64,000 bases of DNA from Vibrio rhodolitus (GCF_003350325.1 NZ_QLYZ01000003.1:62882-126881), one strand, 5' to 3'; numbered from the stretch's first letter, positions 45,060 to 53,820 are shown. The notes: generated from the letters alone by a model not told the origin. Program-made: numbers and translations.

Positions 45060-46757
45060 ATGCGAATCATGATAATTGATGATCAAGCGACAAATCGAGA
45101 GCTGTGTCGTTTGATGCTCAGCCATGTGACGTCTCGAATTGACACCTATGCCAGTGGCGCTGGCGTGGTTGAAGAGATGCAAAAAATGGCAGCCTTACCC
45201 GATATTGTTTTGCTCGATGTGATGATGCCGGAGCAAAATGGTTTTGTCACCGCCCAGCAAATTCGGTCTGCATTCCCCGAGCAGCACATTGCGATAATCT
45301 TTCTAACCGTCCTAGATGATCACGATTCCTTTGAACGGTGTTTATCATTAGGCGATGACTTCGTACTTAAACCTGTTGAAAGTAGCGTGCTCTTGGCAAA
45401 GGTACAAGCTCACTATCGAATCGTAACTATGCACAATGAAGTGATGGCACAACGTGATGAATTGAGCTTGTTTCACGAACAGGTGCGCTATGACTACGCA
45501 ATTGCCGAATCTATATTCTCTAACCTTAAAGATGAGATGAGCGCGCAAGTTAAGCATGTCTACGGCATTGATTACATCTCAACGCCTTCAACGATATTCA
45601 ATGGTGATCTGATTGTCGTTGCTAATCGCCCCCATGGTGGCGTGTATGTGATGATCGCCGACGCGACCGGACATGGTTTGCCAGCCGCTATATCTGCTAT
45701 ACCGGCAACACGGGCGTTTTTTTCCATGGCAGTAAAAGGACTGGCGCTGGGAGAGATTGTTGCCGAGATCAATGACGTTTTAACCCGATTTCTTCCTGCA
45801 GGTATGATGCTCGCTGCGAGTGTGTTCGAAATACGTGCCAGTGGTTTTGAAGTTTCTTGGTGGGGAGGGGGATTGCCCGATGCTTATATTCTTGATCAAG
45901 ATGGTCAAATCGTTCGCCGTCTTGAGTCAAAACATATGCCTTTGGGGGTGCAATCTGCAGCAGAGTTTGAAGCTAATTTGGTTCACCTCAAGTTAGAGCC
46001 TCATCAGAGAATTGTAGCTTACACGGATGGGGTTATTGAAGCGGTCAACGCGCAGGGAGAACTGTTTGGTCAAGAGCGCTTGGAGAAAGTTCTACGCTCC
46101 GGACGATCAGCCATTCCAACCTTATACCAATCAGTGCGAGAGTTTGCACAGAAGAATGTCGACGATGATTTGTCGATTCTTTCCATGGAGTTTCCGATCT
46201 CTAGCGACAAAAGCACAATTGAGGTGGAGCGGGGGGACTTTATCAGTCATTTACCGATTCAATCACAATTGAAGTTCCCGGCAAACGTCATTCGCCAGAC
46301 CAGTTTAATGAATGATATTCGTCGCTTTATATCCGGTGTAATTTTTGGCGGACCGCATCTTGATTTAGTTTGCTCGGTGTTATCGGAACTGGTTACCAAT
46401 GCGGTTGATCATGGATTGCTAGAAATGGATAGCGCGATAAAAGAGCAGCCTGAGGGCTTCTTTTTGTTTTATCAGCAGCGCGAAGAGAAGTTGGCTTTAC
46501 TCACTGATGACGCATGGTTGAAATTGAATATTGACTACCAGCCAGAACAACACAGCTTGTTAATGGTACTTGAGCACAATGGTGTCGGTTTTGACTATCA
46601 GCAATATCCTAAGCCACAATCGCAGCTCCTACCTTACGGAAGAGGGATTGTTTTGGCGAGCGAGTTATGTGAGTCTCTCGAGTACAGTAAAGATGGAAAA
46701 CAGGTTGCAGCGCTGTACCGTTTTGACGCGCCTCATCGTTTCCCCGCCTCACGTTAA
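45060..46757 (+). CDS. Response regulator with PP2C-type phosphatase and anti-sigma kinase domains (CrsR-like)
   Basis: A 565-residue three-domain protein. Receiver (about 1-120): acidic pair DD at 7-8, phospho-acceptor D53 in LLDVMMPE, K104 in VLKPVE. SpoIIE/PP2C phosphatase (about 170-375): VMIADATGHGLPAA, YTDGVIEAVN and VDDDLSIL supply the metal aspartates. HATPase (about 415-560): SELVTNAVDHGLL is the N box and GRGIVLASELC the G box. It can thus both dephosphorylate and phosphorylate the STAS protein, with the receiver switching between them. The layout equals Shewanella CrsR, differing from SypE of V. fischeri, whose kinase domain is N-terminal. Confidence 0.9.
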   Translation: MRIMIIDDQATNRELCRLMLSHVTSRIDTYASGAGVVEEMQKMAALPDIVLLDVMMPEQNGFVTAQQIRSAFPEQHIAIIFLTVLDDHDSFERCLSLGDDFVLKPVESSVLLAKVQAHYRIVTMHNEVMAQRDELSLFHEQVRYDYAIAESIFSNLKDEMSAQVKHVYGIDYISTPSTIFNGDLIVVANRPHGGVYVMIADATGHGLPAAISAIPATRAFFSMAVKGLALGEIVAEINDVLTRFLPAGMMLAASVFEIRASGFEVSWWGGGLPDAYILDQDGQIVRRLESKHMPLGVQSAAEFEANLVHLKLEPHQRIVAYTDGVIEAVNAQGELFGQERLEKVLRSGRSAIPTLYQSVREFAQKNVDDDLSILSMEFPISSDKSTIEVERGDFISHLPIQSQLKFPANVIRQTSLMNDIRRFISGVIFGGPHLDLVCSVLSELVTNAVDHGLLEMDSAIKEQPEGFFLFYQQREEKLALLTDDAWLKLNIDYQPEQHSLLMVLEHNGVGFDYQQYPKPQSQLLPYGRGIVLASELCESLEYSKDGKQVAALYRFDAPHRFPASR

Positions 46758-46760
46758 ATT

Positions 46761-46775
46761 ATTTACAATGTAAAT
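46761..46775. other. parS2 site 4
   Basis: TTTACA-A-TGTAAA, four bases after the CrsR-like gene. A CACCTCGT/ACGAGGTG hairpin (46776-46797) follows directly and may act as terminator, although without a T-run. Confidence 0.9.
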
Positions 46776-46965
46776 CACCTCGTGAGATGACGAGGTGATG
46801 TTCCCCCTTCGTTCTAATTTCTAACTCTATGGCACTTTCATACAAGGCAATTTGCGGTTATCGCCGCGGGAATGTCGATCTCACTCTCGGTGTTCGTTAT
46901 CAACATTGAACCTTGATTCTCTCGCTGCCATAGTGAGCGCACGTTCATTTGTTTGTATAGACACA

Positions 46966-47511
46966 ATGTTTGAGATTCAAACTCAACGCTTAACTATTCG
47001 CGATATGCTTGTTAGCGATGCAGAGCTATTTGTCGGACTTTTACAAGATAAAGAATATCAGCGTTTTTATAGTGAAGCTGATTGCCGACCAGAACACTAC
47101 CGCCATCTTGCACAGCTGTTTATTGCTCAGTCACAAGAGAGTCCAAGGAAAGCCTATCAATTAGCAATAACATGCAAAACGTCTGGTGAATTTATCGGTA
47201 TCGTTTGTTTACGGCTCGAGTTAGAGCATCAGGCATCGTTAGGGTTCGGGTTGAAAACCTGCTATCAAGGCAAAGCAATAATGCGCGAGGCGGTACGAGC
47301 GATCCTAGAGTTCGCTTTCACAACCTTAGGCGTTCATCGAGTCTATGCTGAAACCATCAGCAAAAACTTGCCAGCAGTAAAACTGTGCCTCGCTTTAGGT
47401 ATGCGTCAAGAAGCTTGTTTTGTTCATCATCGTTATTTCAAACAACAGTGGTGGGATACCGTTGTTTTGGCGATGCGTGAGGACGAGTGGAAAAAGCGAT
47501 CACTGAGGTAA
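46966..47511 (+). CDS. GNAT-family N-acetyltransferase (RimJ/RimL type)
   Basis: A 181-residue acetyltransferase. It begins MFEIQTQRLTIRD as RimJ/RimL-type enzymes do, and carries the acetyl-CoA-binding region around GFGLKTCYQGKAIMREAV and the conserved HRVYAETISKNLPAVKLCLA. The open frame continues upstream to 46852 but without similarity, so the ATG at 46966 is chosen although its ribosome binding site is weak. Substrate unknown; these enzymes acetylate ribosomal protein N-termini or other amines. Confidence 0.82.
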   Translation: MFEIQTQRLTIRDMLVSDAELFVGLLQDKEYQRFYSEADCRPEHYRHLAQLFIAQSQESPRKAYQLAITCKTSGEFIGIVCLRLELEHQASLGFGLKTCYQGKAIMREAVRAILEFAFTTLGVHRVYAETISKNLPAVKLCLALGMRQEACFVHHRYFKQQWWDTVVLAMREDEWKKRSLR

Positions 47512-47537
47512 AAGCTGAGAGGTAACCTCGCTGTGAA

Positions 47538-47552
47538 ATTTACAATGTAAAC
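47538..47552. other. parS2 site 5
   Basis: TTTACA-A-TGTAAA between the acetyltransferase and the LysE-type gene. Confidence 0.9.
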
Positions 47553-47571
47553 TCAATAACAAGGAGGTTGA

Positions 47572-48177
47572 GTGGAGTTACTATTTTTTATTCCCGCCTG
47601 TTTTGCACTGAATATGACGCCGGGTCCAAATAATTTGATGGCGTTGAATAACGGCCGCTGCTTTGGTTTTAGAGCGGCACTTATTGCCGGTATGGGACGC
47701 ATTATTGCTTTCGCTGGTATGATTACACTAACTGCCTCTGGGCTTGCCATCATCTTGTATGCGTCTGAAACACTCTTTCTCGTCATCAAAGTAATTGGAG
47801 CGCTCTACCTATTTTGGATTGCGGTTGGTCTTTGGCGCTCAAAAGCTTCGCTGGTTTCGACAGAGATAACACCAGCAAGTCAGTGGCAACTGTTGCGGCA
47901 AGAGTTTTTTCTGGCGGCAGGGAATCCCAAAGCCATCTTAATCTTTACAGCCTTTCTTCCACAATTTGTTGATCCGCTAAAAAGTATTAGTCAGCAGTTC
48001 GTCATTTTGGGTGCAACATTTCTTGTTTTGGAAATCATCACAATTAGCATTTATGCCTTGGCTGGTTTGTATCTTCGTCATTGGTTTGCTAAGCCGCAAA
48101 TGAGCAAACTATTTAATCGAAGTTGTGCAGCGCTGCTTGCGCTATCAAGTGCCAACTTGGTCATGAGTCAGAGATAA
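47572..48177 (+). CDS. LysE/RhtB-family exporter
   Basis: A 201-residue inner-membrane protein with about six helices; it starts with GTG at 47572 behind AAGGAGGTTGAGT. The N-terminal NMTPGPNNLMALNNG motif is the LysE/RhtB signature, and the central AAGNPKAILIFTAFLPQFV also follows. Members export amino acids or homoserine-type compounds. It is followed after 26 bases by a small monooxygenase-like gene, probably co-transcribed. Confidence 0.88.
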   Translation: MELLFFIPACFALNMTPGPNNLMALNNGRCFGFRAALIAGMGRIIAFAGMITLTASGLAIILYASETLFLVIKVIGALYLFWIAVGLWRSKASLVSTEITPASQWQLLRQEFFLAAGNPKAILIFTAFLPQFVDPLKSISQQFVILGATFLVLEIITISIYALAGLYLRHWFAKPQMSKLFNRSCAALLALSSANLVMSQR

Positions 48178-48203
48178 AGCGAACCAGTAAGGATGGATAG
48201 TGA

Positions 48204-48500
48204 ATGTTTGCAGTGATATTTAAAGCTAAGGTGGGCGAGCAAGACGAGCATTATGGTGAGATGGTTAACGTGATGCGTGATTTGGCGTTTGCTCACTACC
48301 ATTGCCAAGACTTTATTGCCGTCACAGAAGAGGAGCAAGAAATTGCGATTTCTTATTGGAACAGTGAAGAAGATATTCGCAATTGGCATCAAGATAGCCA
48401 GCACAAGATTGCGCAGCAATTTGGCCAAGAGAGATGGTATCAATCCTACACGGTGGAAGTCGTCGAAGTTAGACGGCGATATAGTTTTGGTGAGAATTGA
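48204..48500 (+). CDS. Antibiotic-biosynthesis-monooxygenase (ABM) domain protein
   Basis: A 98-residue ferredoxin-fold protein with MFAVIFKAKVGEQDEHY at the start and the AISYWNSEEDIRNWHQDSQH segment typical of ABM-domain proteins such as YgiN-like enzymes and haem-degrading relatives. Ends in YTVEVVEVRRRYSFG. It sits behind the LysE-type gene and converges on the DUF3861 gene. The catalytic function of such small proteins cannot be told by sequence alone. Confidence 0.8.
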   Translation: MFAVIFKAKVGEQDEHYGEMVNVMRDLAFAHYHCQDFIAVTEEEQEIAISYWNSEEDIRNWHQDSQHKIAQQFGQERWYQSYTVEVVEVRRRYSFGEN

Positions 48501-48504
48501 GAAT

Positions 48505-48525
48505 TAGGGGCATTATTGCCCCTTA
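48505..48525. terminator. Short hairpin between convergent genes
   Basis: GGGGCA and TGCCCC pair around four bases, with TTA/TAA flanks. Weak bidirectional terminator candidate. Confidence 0.45.
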
Positions 48526-48539
48526 ATCATAACTGGCGC

Positions 48540-48860
48540 TTAAGCATCTTGTGCTTTGAGTTTTTGTTTAATTGTGGTTTTTAGGTTATGCATAAAGTTT
48601 TTAAAGTGCGGCATTAACTCAGCAAACAAAGGATGTTTACGATGAGCCATCATTGTTGGTCCAAGTAGGCGTAGTGCAACGGCGACTTTGGTCGCGGTAT
48701 TAGTTTCTAGATCGGTGCCTTGTTTGAGTTTATCTATGGTATTAAACAGGTCTTCTCGATCGTAGTGTTCAAATTCAGTGCGTTGAATAGATTCGTCATT
48801 GGTCGAAATTTCTTCGATAGTGACGCGGTAACGTTTTTCTCGGCGAATTTTCTCAATCAT
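48540..48860 (-). CDS. DUF3861-like small protein
   Basis: A 106-residue soluble protein: an N-terminal beta-rich half (RREKRYRVTIEEISTND) and a helical C-terminal half (VALRLLGPTMMAHRKHPLFA, then MPHFKNFMHNLKTTIKQ). This order agrees with DUF3861. It is divergent from the MarR gene at 49015, with the two MarR-type operators in between, so it is a probable MarR target. Function unknown. Confidence 0.7.
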   Translation of the reverse strand: MIEKIRREKRYRVTIEEISTNDESIQRTEFEHYDREDLFNTIDKLKQGTDLETNTATKVAVALRLLGPTMMAHRKHPLFAELMPHFKNFMHNLKTTIKQKLKAQDA

Positions 48861-48954
48861 CTTATGCTCTCATTTTTAAAACTGGTTTCGGGCGATATTT
48901 CTACAACTTGGTTGTTCGCAGTGACTGGAAAGATTGCAATAACCGTTAATTAAG

Positions 48955-48999
48955 TTGATAATGTCAACTATAGTGTTTTGGTTGATAAAGTCAACTATA
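48955..48999. promoter_or_regulatory. Two direct-repeat MarR-type operators
   Basis: TTGATAATGTCAACTATA (48955-48972) and TTGATAAAGTCAACTATA (48982-48999) differ by one base and are 27 bases apart. Each contains a TTGA-N5-TCAA palindrome, as MarR proteins bind. The second lies 16 bases before the MarR start. Confidence 0.8.
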
Positions 49000-49014
49000 T
49001 TTTGAGGGTATAAA

Positions 49015-49440
49015 ATGGCTGATGAAAAATCGTTAGAAACTCTGTTTCACTTAGTGCACAGTTTGAAGCGGAATTTACATGAGCAGATAGAGCAGTTGGA
49101 TTTGGATATCGCGCCGATGCATGTCAGGGTTTTGAAGATAGTCACCCATCAACCGAACTGCACGGCTGTCGATATAGCCGGCTTTTTGTCTCGTGATAAA
49201 GCGCAGGTCACGCGATTGCTTAACACCTTAATTGAAAAGCAGTTGATTGAAAAACGCCCGAATCCGCAAGATAAGCGCAGCCAGTGCTTAAAAATAACCG
49301 AGAGTGGTCAAGCGATAGTGAGCCAGATAGCCAGTGTGGATACTAAGCTGCATGATAAAATGACCGCAGACTTGAGCGCTAAGCAGCTTGAACTGTTTGA
49401 GCAAATCGCCGGGCAAATGGTACGAAACCTCAACGATTGA
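49015..49440 (+). CDS. MarR-family transcriptional regulator
   Basis: A 141-residue winged-helix repressor. The DNA-binding part covers about 30-100 with DIAGFLSRDKAQVTRLLNTL as recognition helix and a wing with KRPNPQDKRSQCLKI (the conserved DxR). It is divergent from the DUF3861 gene and should bind the paired sites in between, regulating itself. The ligand is unknown. Confidence 0.9.
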   Translation: MADEKSLETLFHLVHSLKRNLHEQIEQLDLDIAPMHVRVLKIVTHQPNCTAVDIAGFLSRDKAQVTRLLNTLIEKQLIEKRPNPQDKRSQCLKITESGQAIVSQIASVDTKLHDKMTADLSAKQLELFEQIAGQMVRNLND

Positions 49441-49517
49441 TGGGCGACAAATTCTCTAGCAGCGGCTATGCAGGCTTAATATGCCCGCATAGCGCTCCCA
49501 AACGCCTTCTAGAGCGT

Positions 49518-50084
49518 TTAAACATCCTTTCTATATATGGAGTCGCAAATAAGATTTAACGGTCCCTCAATCATTTCTAGCGTGATTTTGACCTGAGTTT
49601 GATTGCACTTCATCGCCAACGCGACACCATGTAGATAATCCACCAGCAAATGCAGCGCGTTTTGTTGATGTTCTTCCGGCAACGTTAGTTCATCGACAAT
49701 GGCGTTAAAATGCTGTTCAAAGCGATTTGCAGGTCCCTCCAACTTCATCGACAGCAAGGTATCTAATAGCCCTGAGTAACGCTGTAAGAGTTCTAAATAA
49801 CTCCAGGCGAGGCGATTGAGTTCTTGCTGCCAACTCGCACCTTGTTGCGGTTGGTAGATCTGATCGATCAGTGACACTGTGATCGACTCAAGCAGATCAT
49901 TTTTATTGGCGTAATAGTGATAAATCGCCATGGCATCGACGTCTAATTCAGCGGCTAAGTTGCGGATACTTGGCACTTTACCTTGATCAAGCATCATGCG
50001 TTTGGCTTGAATCATGATCGAATCACGGTTTAAACGACCGGTCACGCCACTAGGTCGTCCTCTACTCTTGTTCTTGACACTCAT
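49518..50084 (-). CDS. TetR-family regulator (TetR_C type)
   Basis: A 188-residue repressor. The helix-turn-helix is at about 25-60 (SIRNLAAELDVDAMAIYHYY), and the C-terminal domain with LNRLAWSYLELLQRYSGLLD follows the tetracycline-repressor-type class. The ATG at 50084 is preferred over the TTG at 50093. It is divergent from a RibD-domain protein gene, and a perfect 15-base palindrome lies between the two, the likely operator. Confidence 0.85.
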   Translation of the reverse strand: MSVKNKSRGRPSGVTGRLNRDSIMIQAKRMMLDQGKVPSIRNLAAELDVDAMAIYHYYANKNDLLESITVSLIDQIYQPQQGASWQQELNRLAWSYLELLQRYSGLLDTLLSMKLEGPANRFEQHFNAIVDELTLPEEHQQNALHLLVDYLHGVALAMKCNQTQVKITLEMIEGPLNLICDSIYRKDV

Positions 50085-50105
50085 CGGGATCAACTAATAC
50101 ACTTT

Positions 50106-50124
50106 AATTCTACAGTGTAGAAAT
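50106..50124. promoter_or_regulatory. TetR-type operator
   Basis: TTCTACAGTGTAGAA (50108-50122) is a perfect palindrome, extended by AA/AT flanks, between divergent tetR and ribD-like genes. It resembles parS2 in its centre but differs at the T-to-C positions, so it is treated as the repressor's site. Confidence 0.7.
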
Positions 50125-50172
50125 TATAGAAAAGTTCCTTCTCTTTGCCAACTAATTTACCGGAGTATTGCT

Positions 50173-50712
50173 GTGTCTAATATTGTTTATATCGCCACAA
50201 GTATTGATGGGTTCATCGCTGATAAGAATAACCAGGTTGATTGGTTGCACGATACCCCGAATCCGAATCTCGACGGCTCGGATTTTGGTTTCGCTGCGTT
50301 TATGCAGCAGGTTGATGCGCTAGTAATGGGGAGAAATACCTTTGAAATGGTGGCGAGCTTCGATTGCGATTGGCCTTATACCAAACCGGTATTTGTGCTC
50401 AGCAATACACTGTCGTCGATCCCAAGTGAGTATCAAGACAAGGTGTTTTTAGTTAAAGGTGACCTAAAGCAGGTGGTGGCAGAGCTTAATCAGCAAGGAT
50501 ATCAACATCTTTACATCGATGGTGGTAAGACGGTGCAAAACTTCCTTGAACAAGATCTGATTGATGAGATGATCATTACCACTATTCCTGTGGTGTTGGG
50601 CGGCGGGGTGCCACTGTTTGGTGAGTTAGCCGCCCCACTTAAATTTACCCACGTTGCAACTGAACGTTTCCTAGATTGTTTGGTGCAAAATCACTTCGTG
50701 CGCCTGAGATAG
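50173..50712 (+). CDS. RibD C-terminal/dihydrofolate-reductase-like protein
   Basis: A 179-residue reductase-fold protein with a GTG start behind CGGAG. Motifs: YIATSIDGFIADKNNQVDWL at the N-terminus, ALVMGRNTFEMV and the C-terminal TTIPVVLGGGVPLFGE, all typical of the YyaP/RibD-C family. These proteins probably bind NADPH, but the substrate is unknown. Divergent from and probably controlled by the TetR protein. Confidence 0.85.
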   Translation: MSNIVYIATSIDGFIADKNNQVDWLHDTPNPNLDGSDFGFAAFMQQVDALVMGRNTFEMVASFDCDWPYTKPVFVLSNTLSSIPSEYQDKVFLVKGDLKQVVAELNQQGYQHLYIDGGKTVQNFLEQDLIDEMIITTIPVVLGGGVPLFGELAAPLKFTHVATERFLDCLVQNHFVRLR

Positions 50713-50736
50713 TTAAAAACGCCACACAAATGCTAT

Positions 50737-51642
50737 CTAAACAATATTCGGCAGGTTATGTGGCATCCACTGTTTAAGATGATCTAAAAACAGCGAGAGG
50801 CGATAAGGGATGTGTTTGCGCGTAGGATACATCCCATAAATTCCAACAGGCGGAAATTCAGCAATCCCTTTAATCTCGACTAATTCGCCCTTGGATAAAG
50901 GCTGGCTGACAAATATTTTTGGCAGCATGACGATGCCCATTTCATCAATCACGGCTTGGATTAAGGTATGAGTATCTGAGATGACCGCGATCCACGGCTG
51001 TCTAAAAGTAACGTTCCTACCATCAACGCTCAAGATCCAGTTGTCACCATAGCGATTTGTTCCCATATGCAAACAATCATGTTGCTCGAGATCGGCAAGA
51101 TTGGTTGGTGTACCGCGTAATTGCAAATAACCAGGCGACGCATAGAGCCCCATCGTTGTCTGACCTAACTTGGTTGCGATGTAAGATGAGTCCTGTAATT
51201 CAAAGGCGAATCTAAAGGTAAGATCGATTTCGTGTTTAATAAGATCAAGTTGTTGGTTGGCAAGTACCAGATCAAAGCGAATGTTTGGATAGTCGTGACG
51301 AAACAATTTGATCGCTTGCATCAATATTGGTCCCATCGCATCGGGCGCAGATAGGCGGATCAACCCCGTCGGATTCACTTGGTGAGTGCTGCTAAGCGAA
51401 TCTTCCAGTGCATCGATCTCATTCAAGATCGCTCTTGCTCCCTCATAATAGCCTCTGCCTCCAGGGGTTAACTGCATACTGCGCGTTGTACGATTGAGCA
51501 GAACAAAGCCGAGTTGATTCTCTAATGCCGCGATATGGCGACCGACAATCGCCGGTGTGAGCTTCAAAGATTTTGCCGCTTTTGCAAAACTGCCTTGATC
51601 GACAACGGTGCAAAACAGCTGCATGTTTCGGTATTTATCCAT
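50737..51642 (-). CDS. LysR-family transcriptional regulator
   Basis: A 301-residue LysR protein with N-terminal helix-turn-helix (about 5-60: GSFAKAAKSLKLTPAIVGRH) and effector domain from about 90. It belongs to the CrgA-like branch (SAPDAMGPILMQAIKLF). Divergent from grxB and the Bcr-type exporter gene, with 135 bases between starts, so these are its natural targets. Confidence 0.9.
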   Translation of the reverse strand: MDKYRNMQLFCTVVDQGSFAKAAKSLKLTPAIVGRHIAALENQLGFVLLNRTTRSMQLTPGGRGYYEGARAILNEIDALEDSLSSTHQVNPTGLIRLSAPDAMGPILMQAIKLFRHDYPNIRFDLVLANQQLDLIKHEIDLTFRFAFELQDSSYIATKLGQTTMGLYASPGYLQLRGTPTNLADLEQHDCLHMGTNRYGDNWILSVDGRNVTFRQPWIAVISDTHTLIQAVIDEMGIVMLPKIFVSQPLSKGELVEIKGIAEFPPVGIYGMYPTRKHIPYRLSLFLDHLKQWMPHNLPNIV

Positions 51643-51777
51643 TCGATACTATTTGTATATTGTTAAGTGATATTTGTGCTAATTGTGTCCAAATAGTATA
51701 GGTATTATCTTTGCTCTCGCCAACATATAGCGACGTTAATGAGCGTCGCTACTGCCCATTTTGAAAGAGAGATCATG

Positions 51778-52452
51778 ATGAAATTGTATGTATTTGATAG
51801 CTGTCCTTACTGCGTTCGCGTAAAAACATTGATTGGTTTAAAGAAGCTTGATGTTGAACTAATGCCGTTTGCCCTTGGTGAACTACCGCAGCAAGTCGCA
51901 GATAAACTGACTCAATTTACGGTTCCAATCCTCGAATATACCAATTCTGAAAGCGGCACAGAGCTGATGACAGAAAGCTTAGATATTCTGCAAAGGTTAG
52001 ATTCACTTTCTCAGCCTTATCTAGCCAGCTATCAACTTTCTTCGCAACTGGAGCAAATTTTGGCGCAGCTTAAGCCTCTGACCGCTCAGTTATGCTATCC
52101 GCGTATGCTGCATTTAAACCTACCTGAGCTTGCTACTGAGAGCGCGGTTACCATGTTTACGCAATCACGTCAGGAAATGTTTGGCACTAGCTTAGATCAG
52201 TTGTTAGCGCAAACCTCAATGTATCTTCCAGCGCTTGAGCAGGCACTCTTTGAGATTAGCCAACAATTGGATTTGGCTAGTGCAGCTAACCAATCACGTG
52301 ATTTGACGATTGATGATATCGCGTTATTCGCTGAGTTACGCAATTTGACCATGATTGGTGAGCTAACGATGTCTAGCTCAATTACTGCTTACTTGCAGAC
52401 GATTTCTCGGCTTAGCGGTGTTGCGCTATACACGCCAATTTTTGCTCAATAA
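51778..52452 (+). CDS. grxB: Glutaredoxin 2 (GrxB)
   Basis: A 224-residue glutaredoxin of the large GrxB type with GST-like fold. The active site CPYC is at residues 9-12 (DSCPYCVRVKTLIGLKKLD). The C-terminal helical domain contains DLTIDDIALFAELRNLTM as in E. coli Grx2 (215 residues). It reduces disulphides with glutathione. The ATG at 51778 is preferred to the frame start at 51739. Followed after nine bases by the Bcr-type exporter. Confidence 0.92.
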   Translation: MKLYVFDSCPYCVRVKTLIGLKKLDVELMPFALGELPQQVADKLTQFTVPILEYTNSESGTELMTESLDILQRLDSLSQPYLASYQLSSQLEQILAQLKPLTAQLCYPRMLHLNLPELATESAVTMFTQSRQEMFGTSLDQLLAQTSMYLPALEQALFEISQQLDLASAANQSRDLTIDDIALFAELRNLTMIGELTMSSSITAYLQTISRLSGVALYTPIFAQ

Positions 52453-52461
52453 GAGGGTTTT

Positions 52462-53649
52462 ATGATGGCAAATAGCAAGCTGTTACCACTGCTGATCATT
52501 TTCTCATTGGTGCCTCTGGGACCTTTGGCAATTGACGTCTATTTGCCGTCGTTTCCTCAGATGATCGAGGTGTTTTCTGTCACGGATGCCGCGATGCGTC
52601 AGACCATTTCGATCTATATTTTAGTGCTGGGTGTCAGTCAATTGCTCGCGGGACCACTTTCAGACCGATTTGGACGACGATTTTCTGCGGTGATCGGCAG
52701 CTTGATCTATGCATTAGGCAGCTTAACTGCCATCTATTCACAGACGATTGAAACGTTATATTTTGCCCGTGCTCTGCAAGGTTTGGGCGCTTCGTTCACA
52801 ATGATCACCGCAATGGCGTGGGTGCGAGATAACTATCATGGCAACAAAGGGGGGAAATTACTCAGCTATATCGGTGGCGTGACCAGTGCTATTCCGACGA
52901 TCGCGCCTCTGGTTGGAAGTGGCTTGGCGACAGCGCTAGGTTGGCAAGGCGGTTTTTATATGATGACCGCGATTGGCGCGCTACTCGCTTTATCGGTGTG
53001 GGTGAGTTTGGAAAAGCCGAGTAAGCCAGTATCAAACCTAGCTCAGAATAACAAAATACTGACCTGTGATGTGAAAGCAATCTTCCGCAATAAAGCGTTT
53101 GTTCGCTATTCTGTGGCGAACATGCTTAGCTTTGCCGGATTATTAACTTATGTCGCTGTGGCACCAAGTGTTGCAATGGTCGAAGCTGGCTTAAGCCAAG
53201 TGATGTTTTCTGTTCTGTTTGGGGCGATTGGCGGCGCACAAATCTTGTTTAGCTTGCTCGCACCAAAATTAATCCAGCGAGTGGGGCGCAAGCACACGGT
53301 GTTAGTTGGTTCGAGTTTAACCGCGCTGGCAGGTATCGGGCTAATCTTGTTTTCATCAGCTAATATTTATGGTTTTTTTGCTGTTGCTGCGATGGCCAGT
53401 GGTGGTTTCAGTTTGATGTCAGGGGCGGCAATTTCATTGGCTCTAGAACCTTTTGAGAACTGTGCAGGATTGGCAGCATCGCTGGATGGCTTCCTGCGTA
53501 TGGTTGGAGGTGCGGTGATTGTGGCACTCTTAGGGTGGGTGACTTCTGACAGTACATTGAGCTTAGCGATAGTTTATCTATTGTCAGTTCTGCCGATATT
53601 GATGATTGTTTTGCATGGCAAATATCAGCGCCAACCATTAAAAAGTTGA
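52462..53649 (+). CDS. Bcr/CflA-family drug-resistance MFS transporter
   Basis: A 395-residue twelve-helix major facilitator. The N-terminal LGPLAIDVYLPSFPQM and the loop 2-3 motif GPLSDRFGRRFSAVIG are Bcr/CflA hallmarks; ARALQGLGASFTMITAMAWV follows. Members export bicyclomycin, chloramphenicol, sulfonamides or cysteine. The tight coupling to grxB, a thiol-redox gene, hints at export of a thiol or stress compound; this is inference. Confidence 0.9.
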   Translation: MMANSKLLPLLIIFSLVPLGPLAIDVYLPSFPQMIEVFSVTDAAMRQTISIYILVLGVSQLLAGPLSDRFGRRFSAVIGSLIYALGSLTAIYSQTIETLYFARALQGLGASFTMITAMAWVRDNYHGNKGGKLLSYIGGVTSAIPTIAPLVGSGLATALGWQGGFYMMTAIGALLALSVWVSLEKPSKPVSNLAQNNKILTCDVKAIFRNKAFVRYSVANMLSFAGLLTYVAVAPSVAMVEAGLSQVMFSVLFGAIGGAQILFSLLAPKLIQRVGRKHTVLVGSSLTALAGIGLILFSSANIYGFFAVAAMASGGFSLMSGAAISLALEPFENCAGLAASLDGFLRMVGGAVIVALLGWVTSDSTLSLAIVYLLSVLPILMIVLHGKYQRQPLKS

Positions 53650-53672
53650 GATTAACCTGATTCTTTGAGTGA

Positions 53673-53687
53673 GTTTACACTGTAAAA
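53673..53687. other. parS2 site 6
   Basis: TTTACA-C-TGTAAA directly after the Bcr-type gene and before its terminator. Confidence 0.9.
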
Positions 53688-53690
53688 AGG

Positions 53691-53722
53691 AAAAAGCGGT
53701 GAGTTGAAATCACCGCTGTTTC
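53691..53722 (+). terminator. Terminator of grxB-bcr operon
   Basis: AGCGGTGA and TCACCGCT form an eight-base stem with seven-base loop, then GTTTCT. Confidence 0.7.
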
Positions 53723-53727
53723 TATAC

Positions 53728-53820
53728 TCTCAAGATCTCTCACATCTCTAATCATCTATTCTCACATCTGTAGTTTTAAATTTTCAGATCTATAACTCTC
53801 AATTCTCATATCTCATTTCT
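53728..53820. repeat. Low-complexity CTCA/ATCT tract
   Basis: A pyrimidine-rich stretch in which TCTCA, CATCT and TCTCAT words recur irregularly, just downstream of trmO and running into its last codons (end at 53806). On the minus strand it reads as degenerate GAGATGTGAGA repeats. Confidence 0.55.

Noticed and set aside
50108..50122. Possible eighth parS2 site
   Set aside because: TTCTACAGTGTAGAA differs from TTTACA-N-TGTAAA at the second T/A pair on both arms and lies between divergent tetR and ribD genes, so a TetR operator is likelier.
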